From assembly GCF_019649015.1 (NCBI RefSeq), contig NZ_BLPI01000001.1, positions 763,501 through 827,500 on the forward strand: a stretch of 64,000 nucleotides of DNA, read 5' to 3'. Within the stretch, counting starts at the first letter, position 1, and each line of letters begins with the position of its first letter. Shown one piece after another: positions 1 through 8,860 of this stretch. The DNA is from Agarivorans litoreus (GTDB lineage: Bacteria > Pseudomonadota > Gammaproteobacteria > Enterobacterales > Celerinatantimonadaceae). The position numbers and the translations under genes are program-made. The notes under the pieces are model-generated. The model was not told the DNA's origin and made no database searches. It saw only the letters and a program-made list of their open reading frames with translations.

Positions 1-1
1 C

Positions 2-397
2 TGCGATTTACTTGGCATGAGCGAAGTGCGTCGTTACGAAAGCGAACAGGGGCGTTTTTCTCTTATCTATTTGGCTGCCGATGAAGACATTGAGCGAGTA
101 AAAGCCGAAAACGCGCCTTGCTTAGAATTAACTTACAACTGGCCAGATGAAAATGGTCAACAGGAAAGCTACACCGGCGGTCGTAACTTTGGTCACATTG
201 CGGTGTCGGTAGAAGACATTTATGGCTTGTGTCAAAAACTGCAAGATGCCGGTGTAACCATTAACCGCCCACCAAGAGACGGCCACATGGCATTTATCGT
301 TTCTCCAGATGGGATCTCCGTAGAGCTGTTGCAACAAGGTGAATCTCTACCTCCACAAGAGCCTTGGGCATCTATGCCAAGCACAGGTTCTTGGTAA
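2..397 (+). CDS. Glyoxalase I-like (VOC family) protein, 5' end outside window
   Basis: The reading frame is open from the first bases of the window (codons C-D-L-L-G precede the first visible Met), so the true start lies upstream and 131 residues are seen. The visible part matches lactoylglutathione lyase: LLGM early, then ELTYNW with a metal-type Glu, a GHIAVSVED segment with a metal-type His, and a final SPDGISVELL strand with the last Glu. GloA-type enzymes convert the hemithioacetal of methylglyoxal and glutathione to S-lactoylglutathione in the cytoplasm. The tail after the last strand is somewhat longer than in E. coli GloA, so a related VOC enzyme cannot be excluded. Confidence 0.8.
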   Translation, partial: CDLLGMSEVRRYESEQGRFSLIYLAADEDIERVKAENAPCLELTYNWPDENGQQESYTGGRNFGHIAVSVEDIYGLCQKLQDAGVTINRPPRDGHMAFIVSPDGISVELLQQGESLPPQEPWASMPSTGSW

Positions 398-430
398 GAA
401 TTAAGGTCTTAAATAACAACTTGTAAACTT

Positions 431-464
431 GGCGATACGGAATAAAAAACTGTATCGCCCTTTA
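431..464 (+). terminator. Probable weak terminator after the glyoxalase gene
   Basis: An 8-bp inverted repeat (GGCGATAC / GTATCGCC) flanks an A-rich 13-nt loop and is followed by CTTT. It lies 34 nt past the stop codon. The T-tract is short, so the strength is uncertain. Confidence 0.4.
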
Positions 465-555
465 GATTTGACCAGAGAGTCAAATAATCATAGGAAAGCG
501 AGAGTAAAATTTGATAAGCTGCTTACAATTGTAAACACATTGTGAAGCCGCATTT

Positions 556-1521
556 ATGGATGAAAGCGACAAGATAATCGCCGAGTTGCGTGAGCAAAAT
601 CGGCATCTACAATCCCAACTCGATGACACTAAAAACCTTCTTAATATTGCCCTAAACGACAGCGGACTTGTGCTTTGGGAGCAGGATATCCCTAGCGGTA
701 GGCTTAGCCTTTACAATTGTGAATACGGCAAAATTTGTGGCATTTCTCCATCTGAGCAGGAAGCACTCTACGAAAACTGGAAATCTAACCTTCACCCCGA
801 AGACAAAGAACTAGCTATTGATGCTTTTGAATCGATGATTCGTGGGCATAGCGATGAATACAATATTGAATACCGCATGGTGCACCAAGATGGCAGTACT
901 CGTTGGATTAAAGACCGCGGCACCATTCAAGAGTATGATCGCGATAACAAACCACTTCGAGTGATAGGCACGCATATCGATGTCACGCAACTGCGTGTGG
1001 ATCAACACCGCTTATCCAAGCTGGCCCACCATGACACCCTGACGGGTTTACTTAACCGCCATGCATTTGAAACGGAATTCAACCGATTTTGCCAAACCAT
1101 AGATGCCAATGGCGGCACCTTGATGTTTATCGATTTAGATCAATTTAAACCAATTAACGACCAATATGGTCATACTGCGGGCGATCACATTCTAAAAGCT
1201 TGTGCTAAACGTATCCATGATTGCTGCCCTAAACGAGGCAAAGCGGGGCGCATTGGCGGTGATGAGTTTGCCCTGCTACTACCCTTTAGTGATCGAAAGG
1301 AACTGGAGCAACTAGCTGAAACATTGATTAATAACTTCAATCAACCACACAACTTTAACCATATCGAAGTTGCGGTAAGCCTTAGCATTGGCATGTGCAG
1401 TTTTCACCGCCACAACGAAGAATTTAACCAAATTCTCCATCGCGCAGACCAAGCTATGTACCAAGTTAAACATAATGGCAAAAACAACTACGCGCTGTGG
1501 AAGGCCCCTACCCCAAAGTAG
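556..1521 (+). CDS. PAS-domain diguanylate cyclase (GGDEF)
   Basis: The 321-residue cytoplasmic protein has a short N-terminal helix (1-30), a PAS_3-type sensor domain (about 30-145, ending in the PAC-like RVIGTHIDVTQLR) and a GGDEF domain (about 155-315). The active-site signature GGDEF is intact at 234-238, and the FIDLDQFKPIND metal/substrate motif precedes it, so synthesis of cyclic di-GMP from GTP is likely. The RxxD product-inhibition site normally found five residues before GGDEF is absent. There is no signal peptide, membrane segment or EAL domain. It stands alone, convergent with msrQ and separated from it by a repeat. Confidence 0.9.
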   Translation: MDESDKIIAELREQNRHLQSQLDDTKNLLNIALNDSGLVLWEQDIPSGRLSLYNCEYGKICGISPSEQEALYENWKSNLHPEDKELAIDAFESMIRGHSDEYNIEYRMVHQDGSTRWIKDRGTIQEYDRDNKPLRVIGTHIDVTQLRVDQHRLSKLAHHDTLTGLLNRHAFETEFNRFCQTIDANGGTLMFIDLDQFKPINDQYGHTAGDHILKACAKRIHDCCPKRGKAGRIGGDEFALLLPFSDRKELEQLAETLINNFNQPHNFNHIEVAVSLSIGMCSFHRHNEEFNQILHRADQAMYQVKHNGKNNYALWKAPTPK

Positions 1522-1527
1522 CTATTT

Positions 1528-1690
1528 ATACCAATCGTACTAAGTAACTGTTCATTCTATCTGGTCAAAATATTCGATAACTGCGTTAGAATTTTTGATT
1601 ATAGAATAACTACTTATCAAAAAATCCTGCCTTACTCTTGAGCATTTTTCCTGCGTTATTTCTGATCACTTACTTAGTGTGATTGGTATT
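1528..1690 (+). repeat. 162-bp foldback repeat, copy 1 (MITE-like)
   Basis: The left end is ATACCAATCGTACTAAGTA and the right end read on the other strand is ATACCAATCACACTAAGTA, giving 19-bp terminal inverted repeats with two differences. The interior is a degenerate palindrome. Near-identical copies lie at 30344-30505 (same orientation) and 43470-43831 (inverted and interrupted). Its right end overlaps the 3' end of msrQ and supplies that gene's final codons and stop. No reading frame lies inside, so a non-autonomous element is likely. Confidence 0.85.
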
Positions 1691-2308
1691 ACTAAAACTA
1701 CCCAACCAACGCTGAATTTGCATCTTTCGCAGTGAAAACAAGCCAGCAACCACGACTAAGTAAAGCACCGGTTCTAACCACCCAGACTTTAATGACCACC
1801 AAAAGTGAACCAGAACAAGTAGGGTTATAGGATAAACTAAGCCATGCAATTGCAACCAACGGCGCCCCAGTTTTTGTTGTAAGGCTTTAAGCGAAGTAAT
1901 GCTCATTGCTAGCAATACCACAAAGGCAATCATACCTAACCAAATGTAAGGTCGTTGTAAATTCTCCTGCCAAAATAGCTGCCAATCTAAACCTAAATCA
2001 ATCACCAAGTAAGCCGCTAAATGCAACAGTGCATAAACGAACACATAAAGGCCAATTAAACGCCGATAAGCTAATAAGCTAGGTAATTTAAACTTGCGTG
2101 ACACAGGTGCTAAACACAGCGTAATGAGCAAAATGTTTAATGCACTGTTCGCTAGGTAATGGATAATAGCCTGAACCGGATCTCCTCCCCACCAGCCATT
2201 AACGACCGCTAATACACAATAAAACAACGGGCATAATAACAGCAGGTGCAACAAGCCTTTTAGTTGCCATCGATAGCTAGCAAGCGTTTTGTTTATAGCT
2301 TTACTCAC
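1670..2308 (-). CDS. msrQ: Heme-binding membrane subunit MsrQ of the methionine sulfoxide reductase system
   Basis: The 212-residue inner-membrane protein has about six hydrophobic helices and the ferric-reductase-like layout of MsrQ (YedZ), including the His in VYALLHLAAYL and the histidines of LQLHGLVYPITLLVLVHFWW. It passes quinol electrons to periplasmic MsrP, which reduces methionine sulfoxide in envelope proteins. It starts 10 bp after msrP and is surely co-transcribed. The last seven residues (SNTNHTK) and the TAA stop are encoded by the end of the 162-bp repeat, so the native C-terminus was probably replaced. Confidence 0.92.
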   Translation of the reverse strand: MSKAINKTLASYRWQLKGLLHLLLLCPLFYCVLAVVNGWWGGDPVQAIIHYLANSALNILLITLCLAPVSRKFKLPSLLAYRRLIGLYVFVYALLHLAAYLVIDLGLDWQLFWQENLQRPYIWLGMIAFVVLLAMSITSLKALQQKLGRRWLQLHGLVYPITLLVLVHFWWSLKSGWLEPVLYLVVVAGLFSLRKMQIQRWLGSFSNTNHTK

Positions 2309-2318
2309 CTAAGCACCA

Positions 2319-3326
2319 TTAGAAGTAGCGGGTTAAATCCATGTTTTTGTATAAGTGGGCAACCTGCTCACCATAACCGTTAAACATTTCGGTATCGATA
2401 CGCTTGCGTCCCAATAAACCCGCGTCATCAATTCTACGTTCAGACGCTTGGCTCCATCGAGGGTGGTCGACCTTGGGATTAACGTTGGCATAAAAGCCAT
2501 ATTCATAAGGTGAAAGAATATTCCAAGTGGTGGGCGGCTCTACATCAGTAAAGCGAATTCGCACTATCGACTTAATGCTCTTAAACCCATACTTCCATGG
2601 CACAACTAAGCGCAATGGCGCACCGTTTTGCGCAGGTAAGGTTTTGCCATACATGCCCACAGCCATAAAGCTTAAGGGGTTCATGGCTTCATCTAAACGC
2701 AAACCTTCTACGTAAGGGTAATTAATACCGCCCCCAACAAATCGGCTTTTCTGCCCTGGCATTTGTTCTGGATCGTACAGCGTTTCAAAAGCAACATAAC
2801 GCGCCGATGACAAGGGTTTAACCTGTTTGAGCAAATCACTCAAAGAAAAGCCTACCCAAGGAATAACCATCGACCAAGCTTCTACACATCGTAATCGGTA
2901 AATACGTTGCTCTAAAGCCATTTTAGCCATTACGTCATCTAAATCTAAGGTCAGTGGTTTTTCCACTAAACCGTCGATGGTGAAAGACCAAGGATTAGGG
3001 TTAAACTGGCGGCTGTTTTTAACGGGGTCATCTTTTGCAGTGCCAAACTCATAAAAATTATTATGGCTAATGGCTTTTGCCTCTGGCGTTAAGGCATCGT
3101 TATGCAAAGGAGGGATATCAGTTTTATTGAGAGCGCGTCGCACTATTGCTGCTGGCTCTTCGTCGTCACCACCAAACCAAGATGCAGCCTGCCCCGTTAC
3201 AGGAAGCAAACTGGCAGCTCCTGCAAGGCCAAAGCCTTTGATAATATTGCGGCGCTGCTTAAACAGCGCTTCAGGGGTAACAGCCGACTCAGGCTCTTCC
3301 CAATCACGTTTAAATTTCAACCACAT
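2319..3326 (-). CDS. msrP: Periplasmic methionine sulfoxide reductase catalytic subunit MsrP (molybdopterin)
   Basis: The 335-residue protein carries a twin-arginine export signal ([12 protein letters not shown], Arg25-Arg26) followed by a hydrophobic stretch ending near GQAAS, so it is exported folded by Tat. The sulfite-oxidase-fold core contains [15 protein letters not shown]; Cys147 is the expected molybdenum ligand. It repairs oxidised methionines in periplasmic proteins using electrons from MsrQ, encoded immediately downstream. Its length and C-terminal [13 protein letters not shown] segment match E. coli YedY. Confidence 0.95.
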   Translation of the reverse strand: MWLKFKRDWEEPESAVTPEALFKQRRNIIKGFGLAGAASLLPVTGQAASWFGGDDEEPAAIVRRALNKTDIPPLHNDALTPEAKAISHNNFYEFGTAKDDPVKNSRQFNPNPWSFTIDGLVEKPLTLDLDDVMAKMALEQRIYRLRCVEAWSMVIPWVGFSLSDLLKQVKPLSSARYVAFETLYDPEQMPGQKSRFVGGGINYPYVEGLRLDEAMNPLSFMAVGMYGKTLPAQNGAPLRLVVPWKYGFKSIKSIVRIRFTDVEPPTTWNILSPYEYGFYANVNPKVDHPRWSQASERRIDDAGLLGRKRIDTEMFNGYGEQVAHLYKNMDLTRYF

Positions 3327-3403
3327 AGCATCTCCTTTTTATAACAGACCACACTAGTGCCAAATAAATTTCGTGAAACTAAGCGCTGTTAAACTAATTA
3401 CAG

Positions 3404-4684
3404 CTATAGGATTCTATCGGCGCTACAAATACGTTTTAAGTGCTGATAATCACCGAGTACCGGCGAGCCGGTTAAGTAACGACGCAACATATCCATAGCA
3501 ACGGCGGTAGACATAATACGTACTACCGAGCGACTTCGATTACTAAGTAATAACTGCTGGCTAATACATTTATCGCCTTCTGCTAGGGTAAAACAAACGG
3601 TACCTACCGGTTTATCCTCACTACCGCCACTTGGCCCTGCGATGCCAGTGACCGATAAAGCAATATCTGCCTCGCTATGTTTAAGCGCGCCTAGAGCCAT
3701 TGCTTGACTGGTTTCAATTGATACTGCACCGTATTGCTCAATAGTTGCTGCTGGAACCCCTATGCTTTGCTGCTTTGCCTGGTTACTGTAAGTAACAAAG
3801 CCGCGATCTAAGTAGGCAGAACTTCCCGCAACCGCAATCAGTTCTGCAGCTAACATCCCGCCGGTACAAGATTCAGCTAAGGCCAGCTTTTTGCCCTGCG
3901 CTATCATCAACTGTTGCAGATGTAAGGCCCAATTGCCTTGGTCTTCGGTAAATACATGATCGGCTAACTCATTGCGAACAACCTGGCTTAGCTGCTCATA
4001 TTGAGGTGCCTCTCGCGGATAAAACAGCTTAACTTCAATACTTGGACGCGCCGAGCGATACCCTAGGTGAACACCTTCTGGCAGCGCTAAATCGTTAAAG
4101 CGATCACTAAGAGATGACTCAGACAAACCAAAGGTATAAAAGCGCTTAACCTTGGCTTGCGCATTGGGTGCTGCGGCGATTAGCTGTGGAAACCACTGTT
4201 CTTTGAGCATTCGCTTAAACTCGCTAGGCACGCCCGGGGTAAAGATAAGTTTTGCCCCAGCATGTTCCACTATAAAGCCACATGCAGTGCCTATAGGGTT
4301 ATCTACTAACACTGCGCCCTTAGGTAACATAGCTTGCTTGATATTACTCTCAGGCATTTTAGTGTTTTGTGCCACATACCAAGCTTCAAGCTGTTTTAGC
4401 CAATCTTGGTTAAGCTCTAGCTCACAAGCGGTTAACCGCGCTGCGGCTTCAGCACTCAAGTCATCGCTGGTTGGGCCTAAGCCACCATTAACTAATACCC
4501 AATCACTGCGCTCAGCCGCTTGCTGCAGCGCATCAACAATATCATCCATATTATCTGCCACCGTTTGGCGACGGCTAAAGCTTAAACCCAGCTCATTTAA
4601 CTCTTGGCCACACCATGCAGCATTGGTATCGGCGATATCACCTTGTAATACTTCGTCACCAGTACTCAGCATTTCAATTTTCAT
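3404..4684 (-). CDS. cinA: CinA family nicotinamide-nucleotide amidohydrolase
   Basis: The 426-residue two-domain protein has an N-terminal molybdopterin-binding-like (MoaB/MogA fold) domain beginning EMLSTGDEVLQGDIADTNAAW and containing NGGLGPTSDD, and a C-terminal CinA domain (from about 255) with LALAESCTGGMLAAEL and SVTGIAGPSGGSEDKPVGTV. The C-terminal domain deamidates nicotinamide mononucleotide in NAD recycling; the N-terminal domain resembles ADP-ribose pyrophosphatase forms. It is the last gene of a minus-strand set with ltaE and a YeeZ-like gene, starting 12 bp after ltaE. The competence name is historical and nothing here shows a competence role. Confidence 0.92.
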   Translation of the reverse strand: MKIEMLSTGDEVLQGDIADTNAAWCGQELNELGLSFSRRQTVADNMDDIVDALQQAAERSDWVLVNGGLGPTSDDLSAEAAARLTACELELNQDWLKQLEAWYVAQNTKMPESNIKQAMLPKGAVLVDNPIGTACGFIVEHAGAKLIFTPGVPSEFKRMLKEQWFPQLIAAAPNAQAKVKRFYTFGLSESSLSDRFNDLALPEGVHLGYRSARPSIEVKLFYPREAPQYEQLSQVVRNELADHVFTEDQGNWALHLQQLMIAQGKKLALAESCTGGMLAAELIAVAGSSAYLDRGFVTYSNQAKQQSIGVPAATIEQYGAVSIETSQAMALGALKHSEADIALSVTGIAGPSGGSEDKPVGTVCFTLAEGDKCISQQLLLSNRSRSVVRIMSTAVAMDMLRRYLTGSPVLGDYQHLKRICSADRIL

Positions 4685-4696
4685 AGCATCGAGCCC

Positions 4697-5710
4697 TTAT
4701 TGTCCTGCGTAAAACTGTTTAATTGCGGCTATCAGAGTATCTATATCTTGTTTGTTCACATTTAAATGGGTAACAAATCGCATTGGCGCACCAGCGGTCA
4801 TCAAAATCCCTTGCTCAGCTAATGCAGCGGCCAATGCGCTAGACTGCTGCTTTAAACACGTGGCATATACAATATTAGTTTGCACAAGGTTTGGCTCACA
4901 ACTTAACTCCTCAATAGTTGCAAGTTGCTCAGCTAGGTAAAGCGCGTTGGCATGATCATCGGCTAAACGCTGTACATTGTTTTCCAAAACATATTGGCCA
5001 GCAGCTGCAATAATACCTGCTTGACGCATCCCGCCACCCAACATTTTTCTTATTCGAGTAGCACGTGCAATAAACTCTTCGCTACCCAGCAATAAAGAGC
5101 CAATGGGTGCACCAAGTCCTTTGGATAAACAAATTGTAAAGCTGTCGAAAGGGTCAACAAGTTTTCGTTCATCTTCGCCGCTTTTAACTATCGCATTAAA
5201 AATGCGTGCGCCATCCAAATGCAAAGCCAAGTTATTTTGCTCAACAAAAGGACGTAGCGTAGCTAAATAGTCCATTGGCAATACTTTTCCACCAATGGTG
5301 TTTTCTAGCGATAACAAGCGACTTTTCGCAAAGTGGAAATCATCAGATTTAATAGCGGCTTTTACTTTATTTAAATTAAGGCTGCCATCGGCTTCATTTT
5401 CAATAGGCTGAGGCTGAACACTGCCAAGTACCGCTGCACCGCCACCTTCGTATTTATAGTTGTGAGCATTTTGCCCACAAATATACTCATCTCCACGTTG
5501 GCAATGGGCCATTATGGCCAGTAAATTGGCCTGAGTACCAGAACTACAAAATAACGCAGCCTGCTTACCCATGCGCTCTGCAGCGTAGCTTTGCAGGCGA
5601 TTTACCGTTGGATCATCTCCATAAACATCGTCACCTACCGGAGCAGTACTCATTAACTGGCGCATCGCTTGGCTAGGCTGGGTTACAGTATCACTTCTAA
5701 AATCGCTCAT
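4697..5710 (-). CDS. ltaE: Low-specificity L-threonine aldolase
   Basis: The PLP-dependent aldolase cleaves L-threonine or L-allo-threonine to glycine and acetaldehyde. The protein from ATG 5710 is 337 residues and begins MSDFRSDTVTQPSQAM, the standard family start. An in-frame start 33 bp further upstream would add an unconserved basic stretch and overlap the neighbour. The PLP lysine is Lys197 in CLSKGLGAPIGS, and HLDGARIFNA holds the cofactor-binding Asp. The ATG overlaps the upstream gene's TAA by one base (TAATG), which implies translational coupling. Confidence 0.94.
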   Translation of the reverse strand: MSDFRSDTVTQPSQAMRQLMSTAPVGDDVYGDDPTVNRLQSYAAERMGKQAALFCSSGTQANLLAIMAHCQRGDEYICGQNAHNYKYEGGGAAVLGSVQPQPIENEADGSLNLNKVKAAIKSDDFHFAKSRLLSLENTIGGKVLPMDYLATLRPFVEQNNLALHLDGARIFNAIVKSGEDERKLVDPFDSFTICLSKGLGAPIGSLLLGSEEFIARATRIRKMLGGGMRQAGIIAAAGQYVLENNVQRLADDHANALYLAEQLATIEELSCEPNLVQTNIVYATCLKQQSSALAAALAEQGILMTAGAPMRFVTHLNVNKQDIDTLIAAIKQFYAGQ

Positions 5711-6543
5711 TATTCTGCCTCTTCGATGTTGTCCTGCAACCATGCCATAGGGTCAGGATAGGTAAATTGAAAATTTAGGCTGGCTTTAAGTTTGTTATTG
5801 GCAATAACCTTGTTACTTGCTGTTCCATCAACAAAGTTGGGAGCCGCTAAGCCTAACTGCTCTGCTGCTAGTTGGTAGAAAGCTTGCTTAGTGGGATGAA
5901 GATCTGCACTGGCATTAAAGGATTCTCCCCAACAATCGCGCTTAATGATTTGGCTGATGATCTTAATACAATCGCTGCGATGGATAATATTAATCGGGCT
6001 ACTAGGGCCACTCACCGTTTTACCCGAGAGAAAACGCCCTGGTTTACGTTGCCCGCCCACCAAACCTGAAAAACGCAGTATCGAAGCATCAAAATCAACA
6101 TCATTGATTAGCTCATCTTCTATCTGCTTTAAAGCTTTACCGGAGGTAGTCTCTGGCAGCCGTGGGCTGGATTCATCCACCACGCCCTGCATCGGCCCGT
6201 ATACAGAAGTAGACGAAACAAACAGCACCTTTTTCAGCCCTTGTCGTTTGGCTGCAGCGAGCAAATGACTTATTTGTGCAATATGAAATTCAGCAGTGTT
6301 GGTTTTGCGGCCCGGAGGAATATTGATGATCAGCAAGTCGCTGTTCAGTAAAGCTTCAATATTGTTTGAATCAAGCTGCGGGTTTAGCTCTAGGCGGTAA
6401 GCTTCTATGCCTGCGGCACTGAGTTCTGCCAGCTCATCACTGCGTCGCTTAGAGCCAAGCACATGATAGCCTTGCTCAAGTAATGACTTTGCCAACGGCA
6501 TCCCTAACCAACCACAACCTACAATACTAATTCGCTTAATCAC
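5710..6543 (-). CDS. YeeZ-like NAD(P)-binding epimerase/dehydratase family protein
   Basis: The 277-residue single Rossmann-fold protein has an N-terminal dinucleotide motif GCGWLGMPLA (about 9-18) and a central VSSTSVYGPMQG segment like that of extended short-chain dehydrogenases. The family includes E. coli YeeZ, whose substrate is not established. It is the first gene of the yeeZ-like-ltaE-cinA set and overlaps ltaE by one base. I cannot tell whether it acts on a sugar nucleotide or another NAD-linked substrate. Confidence 0.8.
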   Translation of the reverse strand: MIKRISIVGCGWLGMPLAKSLLEQGYHVLGSKRRSDELAELSAAGIEAYRLELNPQLDSNNIEALLNSDLLIINIPPGRKTNTAEFHIAQISHLLAAAKRQGLKKVLFVSSTSVYGPMQGVVDESSPRLPETTSGKALKQIEDELINDVDFDASILRFSGLVGGQRKPGRFLSGKTVSGPSSPINIIHRSDCIKIISQIIKRDCWGESFNASADLHPTKQAFYQLAAEQLGLAAPNFVDGTASNKVIANNKLKASLNFQFTYPDPMAWLQDNIEEAE

Positions 6544-6747
6544 TGCGTTTCCTTCTGTGCCTTAGGTTTGCATAGTATACCTATCTAGCTATGTGGCTGA
6601 TCACTATTAAGAATAAAAATATAACCTTAGCCTAATAGCGTTAAAGATCGGTGAGTTCAGCATTAATTGTTTACATCTTCGAATAGAGGGAGCATTCATT
6701 AGCGGCTTTTATAGAGCTGTTAAAAATCAGCTTCGCCAAAACGCAGA

Positions 6748-6777
6748 CAAAAAAAACGACCTAATAAATTAGGTCGT
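6748..6777 (-). terminator. Rho-independent terminator, distal of two downstream of the LacI-family gene
   Basis: On the minus strand a perfect 10-bp stem (ACGACCTAAT / ATTAGGTCGT, 2-nt loop) is followed by eight T. It lies about 170 nt beyond the LacI-family gene's own terminator, so it may end a separate short transcript. Confidence 0.75.
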
Positions 6778-6944
6778 AACAGCAAGTTTTTAGAATTGTT
6801 GATACCTAGAAAAGGCTAAGTAATTCAAACAACTCTATACAGCGGGAAAGTTTCAATTAAGTCATCTCAAACTCAATCTTCAAATGCGGCTAACAGTTGC
6901 ACTCGATATGAAAACGATACCAGAAAACCTTTTCAAAACAAGTC

Positions 6945-6968
6945 ATAAAAAAGGCTGCAAGCAGCCTT
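6945..6968 (-). terminator. Rho-independent terminator of the LacI-family gene
   Basis: On the minus strand AAGGCTGC / GCAGCCTT forms an 8-bp stem with a 2-nt loop, followed by a T-rich tract. It begins 22 nt past the stop of the regulator gene. Confidence 0.8.
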
Positions 6969-6990
6969 ATTGATTGTTTTTTGAATTAGA

Positions 6991-8010
6991 TCACGATTTA
7001 TCGCTAGCGGAGTCGCGAACGATCAATTCTGGATGGAATTTTAGATCCATAACATTTGGTCCCATTTCGTCATCTTTCGACTCCAAAATATCAATCGCTA
7101 ACTGAGCAGCACGTTTGCCCATGTCTTCAATTGGGTAGCGAACCGTGGTTAGTTTAGGGTGAACAAAGCGCGCGTAGTGGTTGTCGTCGTAACCCACTAC
7201 AGAGATTTGCCCTGGAATATCATAACCCTTGTCACGCAGTGCTGATAAGGCACCTGCCACCATCGAGTCGTTGTAACCCACAATTGCGCTAAACTCTACG
7301 CCGCGCTCTAGCAATTTATCAACGGCCTGGCTCCCCCCTACTTCATCGGGATAAGCTCGTGCAATTAGCTGCTCGTTAAGTGGGCCAGAGCTTTCTTCCA
7401 TTGCTTGACGATAGCCGGATAAACGCTCAACGCCATCAGCAAATGACAAGTCATCGGTGGTGATAAACGCAATATCTTTATGGCCTTTTTCTAACAAGAA
7501 GGACGTCGCTTTATAACAACCTTCATGGTTGTCTAAATACACACAACGGTTTTCAAAACCAGGTACTAAACGGTTAATGAAAATAAATGGCGTATCACAA
7601 TCGGCCACTTCACGTAGCTCTTCATCACTTAAGGCCATCGAGTGAACAATTACCGCATCACATTGGCGCTGCAATAAAATATCGATGGCATGGCGTTCTT
7701 TTTCTGCACTATGGTGACCAGACATCACAATGGTATATTTATCTGACTCATCAACAACTTCTTCAATACCCTTCATCATTTGCACGAAGAATGGGCCGCC
7801 ACCTAAATCACCAACAATCAAGCCAATGCAATCTGAGCGCTTGCTAACTAAAGCTTGGGCAAAGCTGTTAGGGCGATAATGCAGTTCTTCCATCGCTCTG
7901 AGTACAGCCTCTCGCTTCTCCGGGGCAACCTGGGCAGTATTGTTAATAACACGGGATACTGTCGAAATAGATACATTCGCCAACTGAGAAACGTCTTTAA
8001 TTGTGGCCAA
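6991..8010 (-). CDS. LacI/GalR family transcriptional regulator
   Basis: The 339-residue protein has an N-terminal LacI-type helix-turn-helix (residues 2-26, TIKDVSQLANVSISTVSRVINN) with the hinge helix YRPNSFAQALVSKRS, then a periplasmic-binding-protein-like effector domain (about 60-335). Length and style resemble GalR/GalS/AscG repressors of sugar genes. No sugar catabolic operon is adjacent, so the ligand and regulon cannot be read from context. It is divergent from pdxH across about 200 bp and has its own terminator. Confidence 0.9.
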   Translation of the reverse strand: MATIKDVSQLANVSISTVSRVINNTAQVAPEKREAVLRAMEELHYRPNSFAQALVSKRSDCIGLIVGDLGGGPFFVQMMKGIEEVVDESDKYTIVMSGHHSAEKERHAIDILLQRQCDAVIVHSMALSDEELREVADCDTPFIFINRLVPGFENRCVYLDNHEGCYKATSFLLEKGHKDIAFITTDDLSFADGVERLSGYRQAMEESSGPLNEQLIARAYPDEVGGSQAVDKLLERGVEFSAIVGYNDSMVAGALSALRDKGYDIPGQISVVGYDDNHYARFVHPKLTTVRYPIEDMGKRAAQLAIDILESKDDEMGPNVMDLKFHPELIVRDSASDKS

Positions 8011-8206
8011 ATTACTTACCCTCTTTTCGTCTGCTAAGCAGAATTAAACCTGAAATTCGAACAAGGCAAAACTATATCAAGCCAAAGCAAAACTTGATAG
8101 TGAAACCGTGCTACAGAGTGTAAACTATGATCTTTAGTCAGTTACGCTATTTTCACCCTTTTATGCAAATTTTGTTTGTTGCATCAATTAATTAAGCAAA
8201 TCAATT

Positions 8207-8860
8207 ATGTCACTCTTAAGTAAAATACGTTGTGCACTAACCTTAGGCCAAGGGGTGCTACTTTCCCCACCAGAACCTAAAGGAAATGAAGATCCTTTCG
8301 AGCTATTTGGTGATTGGTTTAAACAAGCAGAAACATCGGGCATTGTACTGCCCGAATCAATGACTATTTCTTCAGTTGGGCCCGATGGTCGCCCCTCCGC
8401 AAGAGTGGTGTTGCTCAAAGACTTTAACAAACAAGGTTTTGTTTTTTATACTAATTATGGCAGTAGAAAAGGCCAAGAGTTAGAGAAGCACCCATACGCC
8501 TGCCTTACTTTTCATTGGAACATCTTACAGCGTCAAGTACGAATAGAAGGCCGCGTAGAACGCGTTAGCCCTGAAGAGTCAGAAGCTTACTTTCATAGTC
8601 GTGGTCGAGGTAGTCAAATTGGTGCCTGGGCGAGTCATCAAAGCCAAGTTATTGCAAATCGCGAAATGCTTGAACAACAAGTCGAACAATTCAAAAAGCA
8701 GTTTGCCGATAAACAGGTGCCATTGCCGGAGTTTTGGGGCGGTTATCGAGTCATCCCCGACACGATCGAGTTCTGGCAAGGAAAAGCAGATCGACTCCAT
8801 GATCGCTTTCGCTACACCAGTGATGCCAAGGGTTGGAAGATAGACCGACTTAGCCCTTAG
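8207..8860 (+). CDS. pdxH: Pyridoxamine/pyridoxine 5'-phosphate oxidase
   Basis: The 217-residue FMN enzyme oxidises pyridoxine or pyridoxamine 5'-phosphate to pyridoxal 5'-phosphate. Recognisable blocks are GRPSARVVLLKDF, GFVFYTNYGSRKGQELE, GSQIGAWASHQSQVI and the C-terminal FWQGKADRLHDRFRY, with the substrate-contacting Arg and His. Length equals E. coli PdxH (218). The N-terminal lid segment reads KIRCALTLGQG where E. coli has LRREYTKGG, so the lid tyrosine appears to be missing. Its 3' end overlaps slt by 11 bp, convergently. Confidence 0.92.
   Translation: MSLLSKIRCALTLGQGVLLSPPEPKGNEDPFELFGDWFKQAETSGIVLPESMTISSVGPDGRPSARVVLLKDFNKQGFVFYTNYGSRKGQELEKHPYACLTFHWNILQRQVRIEGRVERVSPEESEAYFHSRGRGSQIGAWASHQSQVIANREMLEQQVEQFKKQFADKQVPLPEFWGGYRVIPDTIEFWQGKADRLHDRFRYTSDAKGWKIDRLSP

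Noticed and set aside
3070-3357. A plus-strand open frame antisense to msrP
   Set aside because: It has no family features and lies wholly opposite a strongly supported gene.
5711-5743. An upstream start for ltaE
   Set aside because: The added basic stretch is not family-like and would deepen overlap with the YeeZ-like gene.
8085-8110. A LacI/GalR-type operator between the regulator and pdxH (GTGAAACCGTGCTAC)
   Set aside because: Only the left half resembles the GTGNAANC palindrome; the right half does not.
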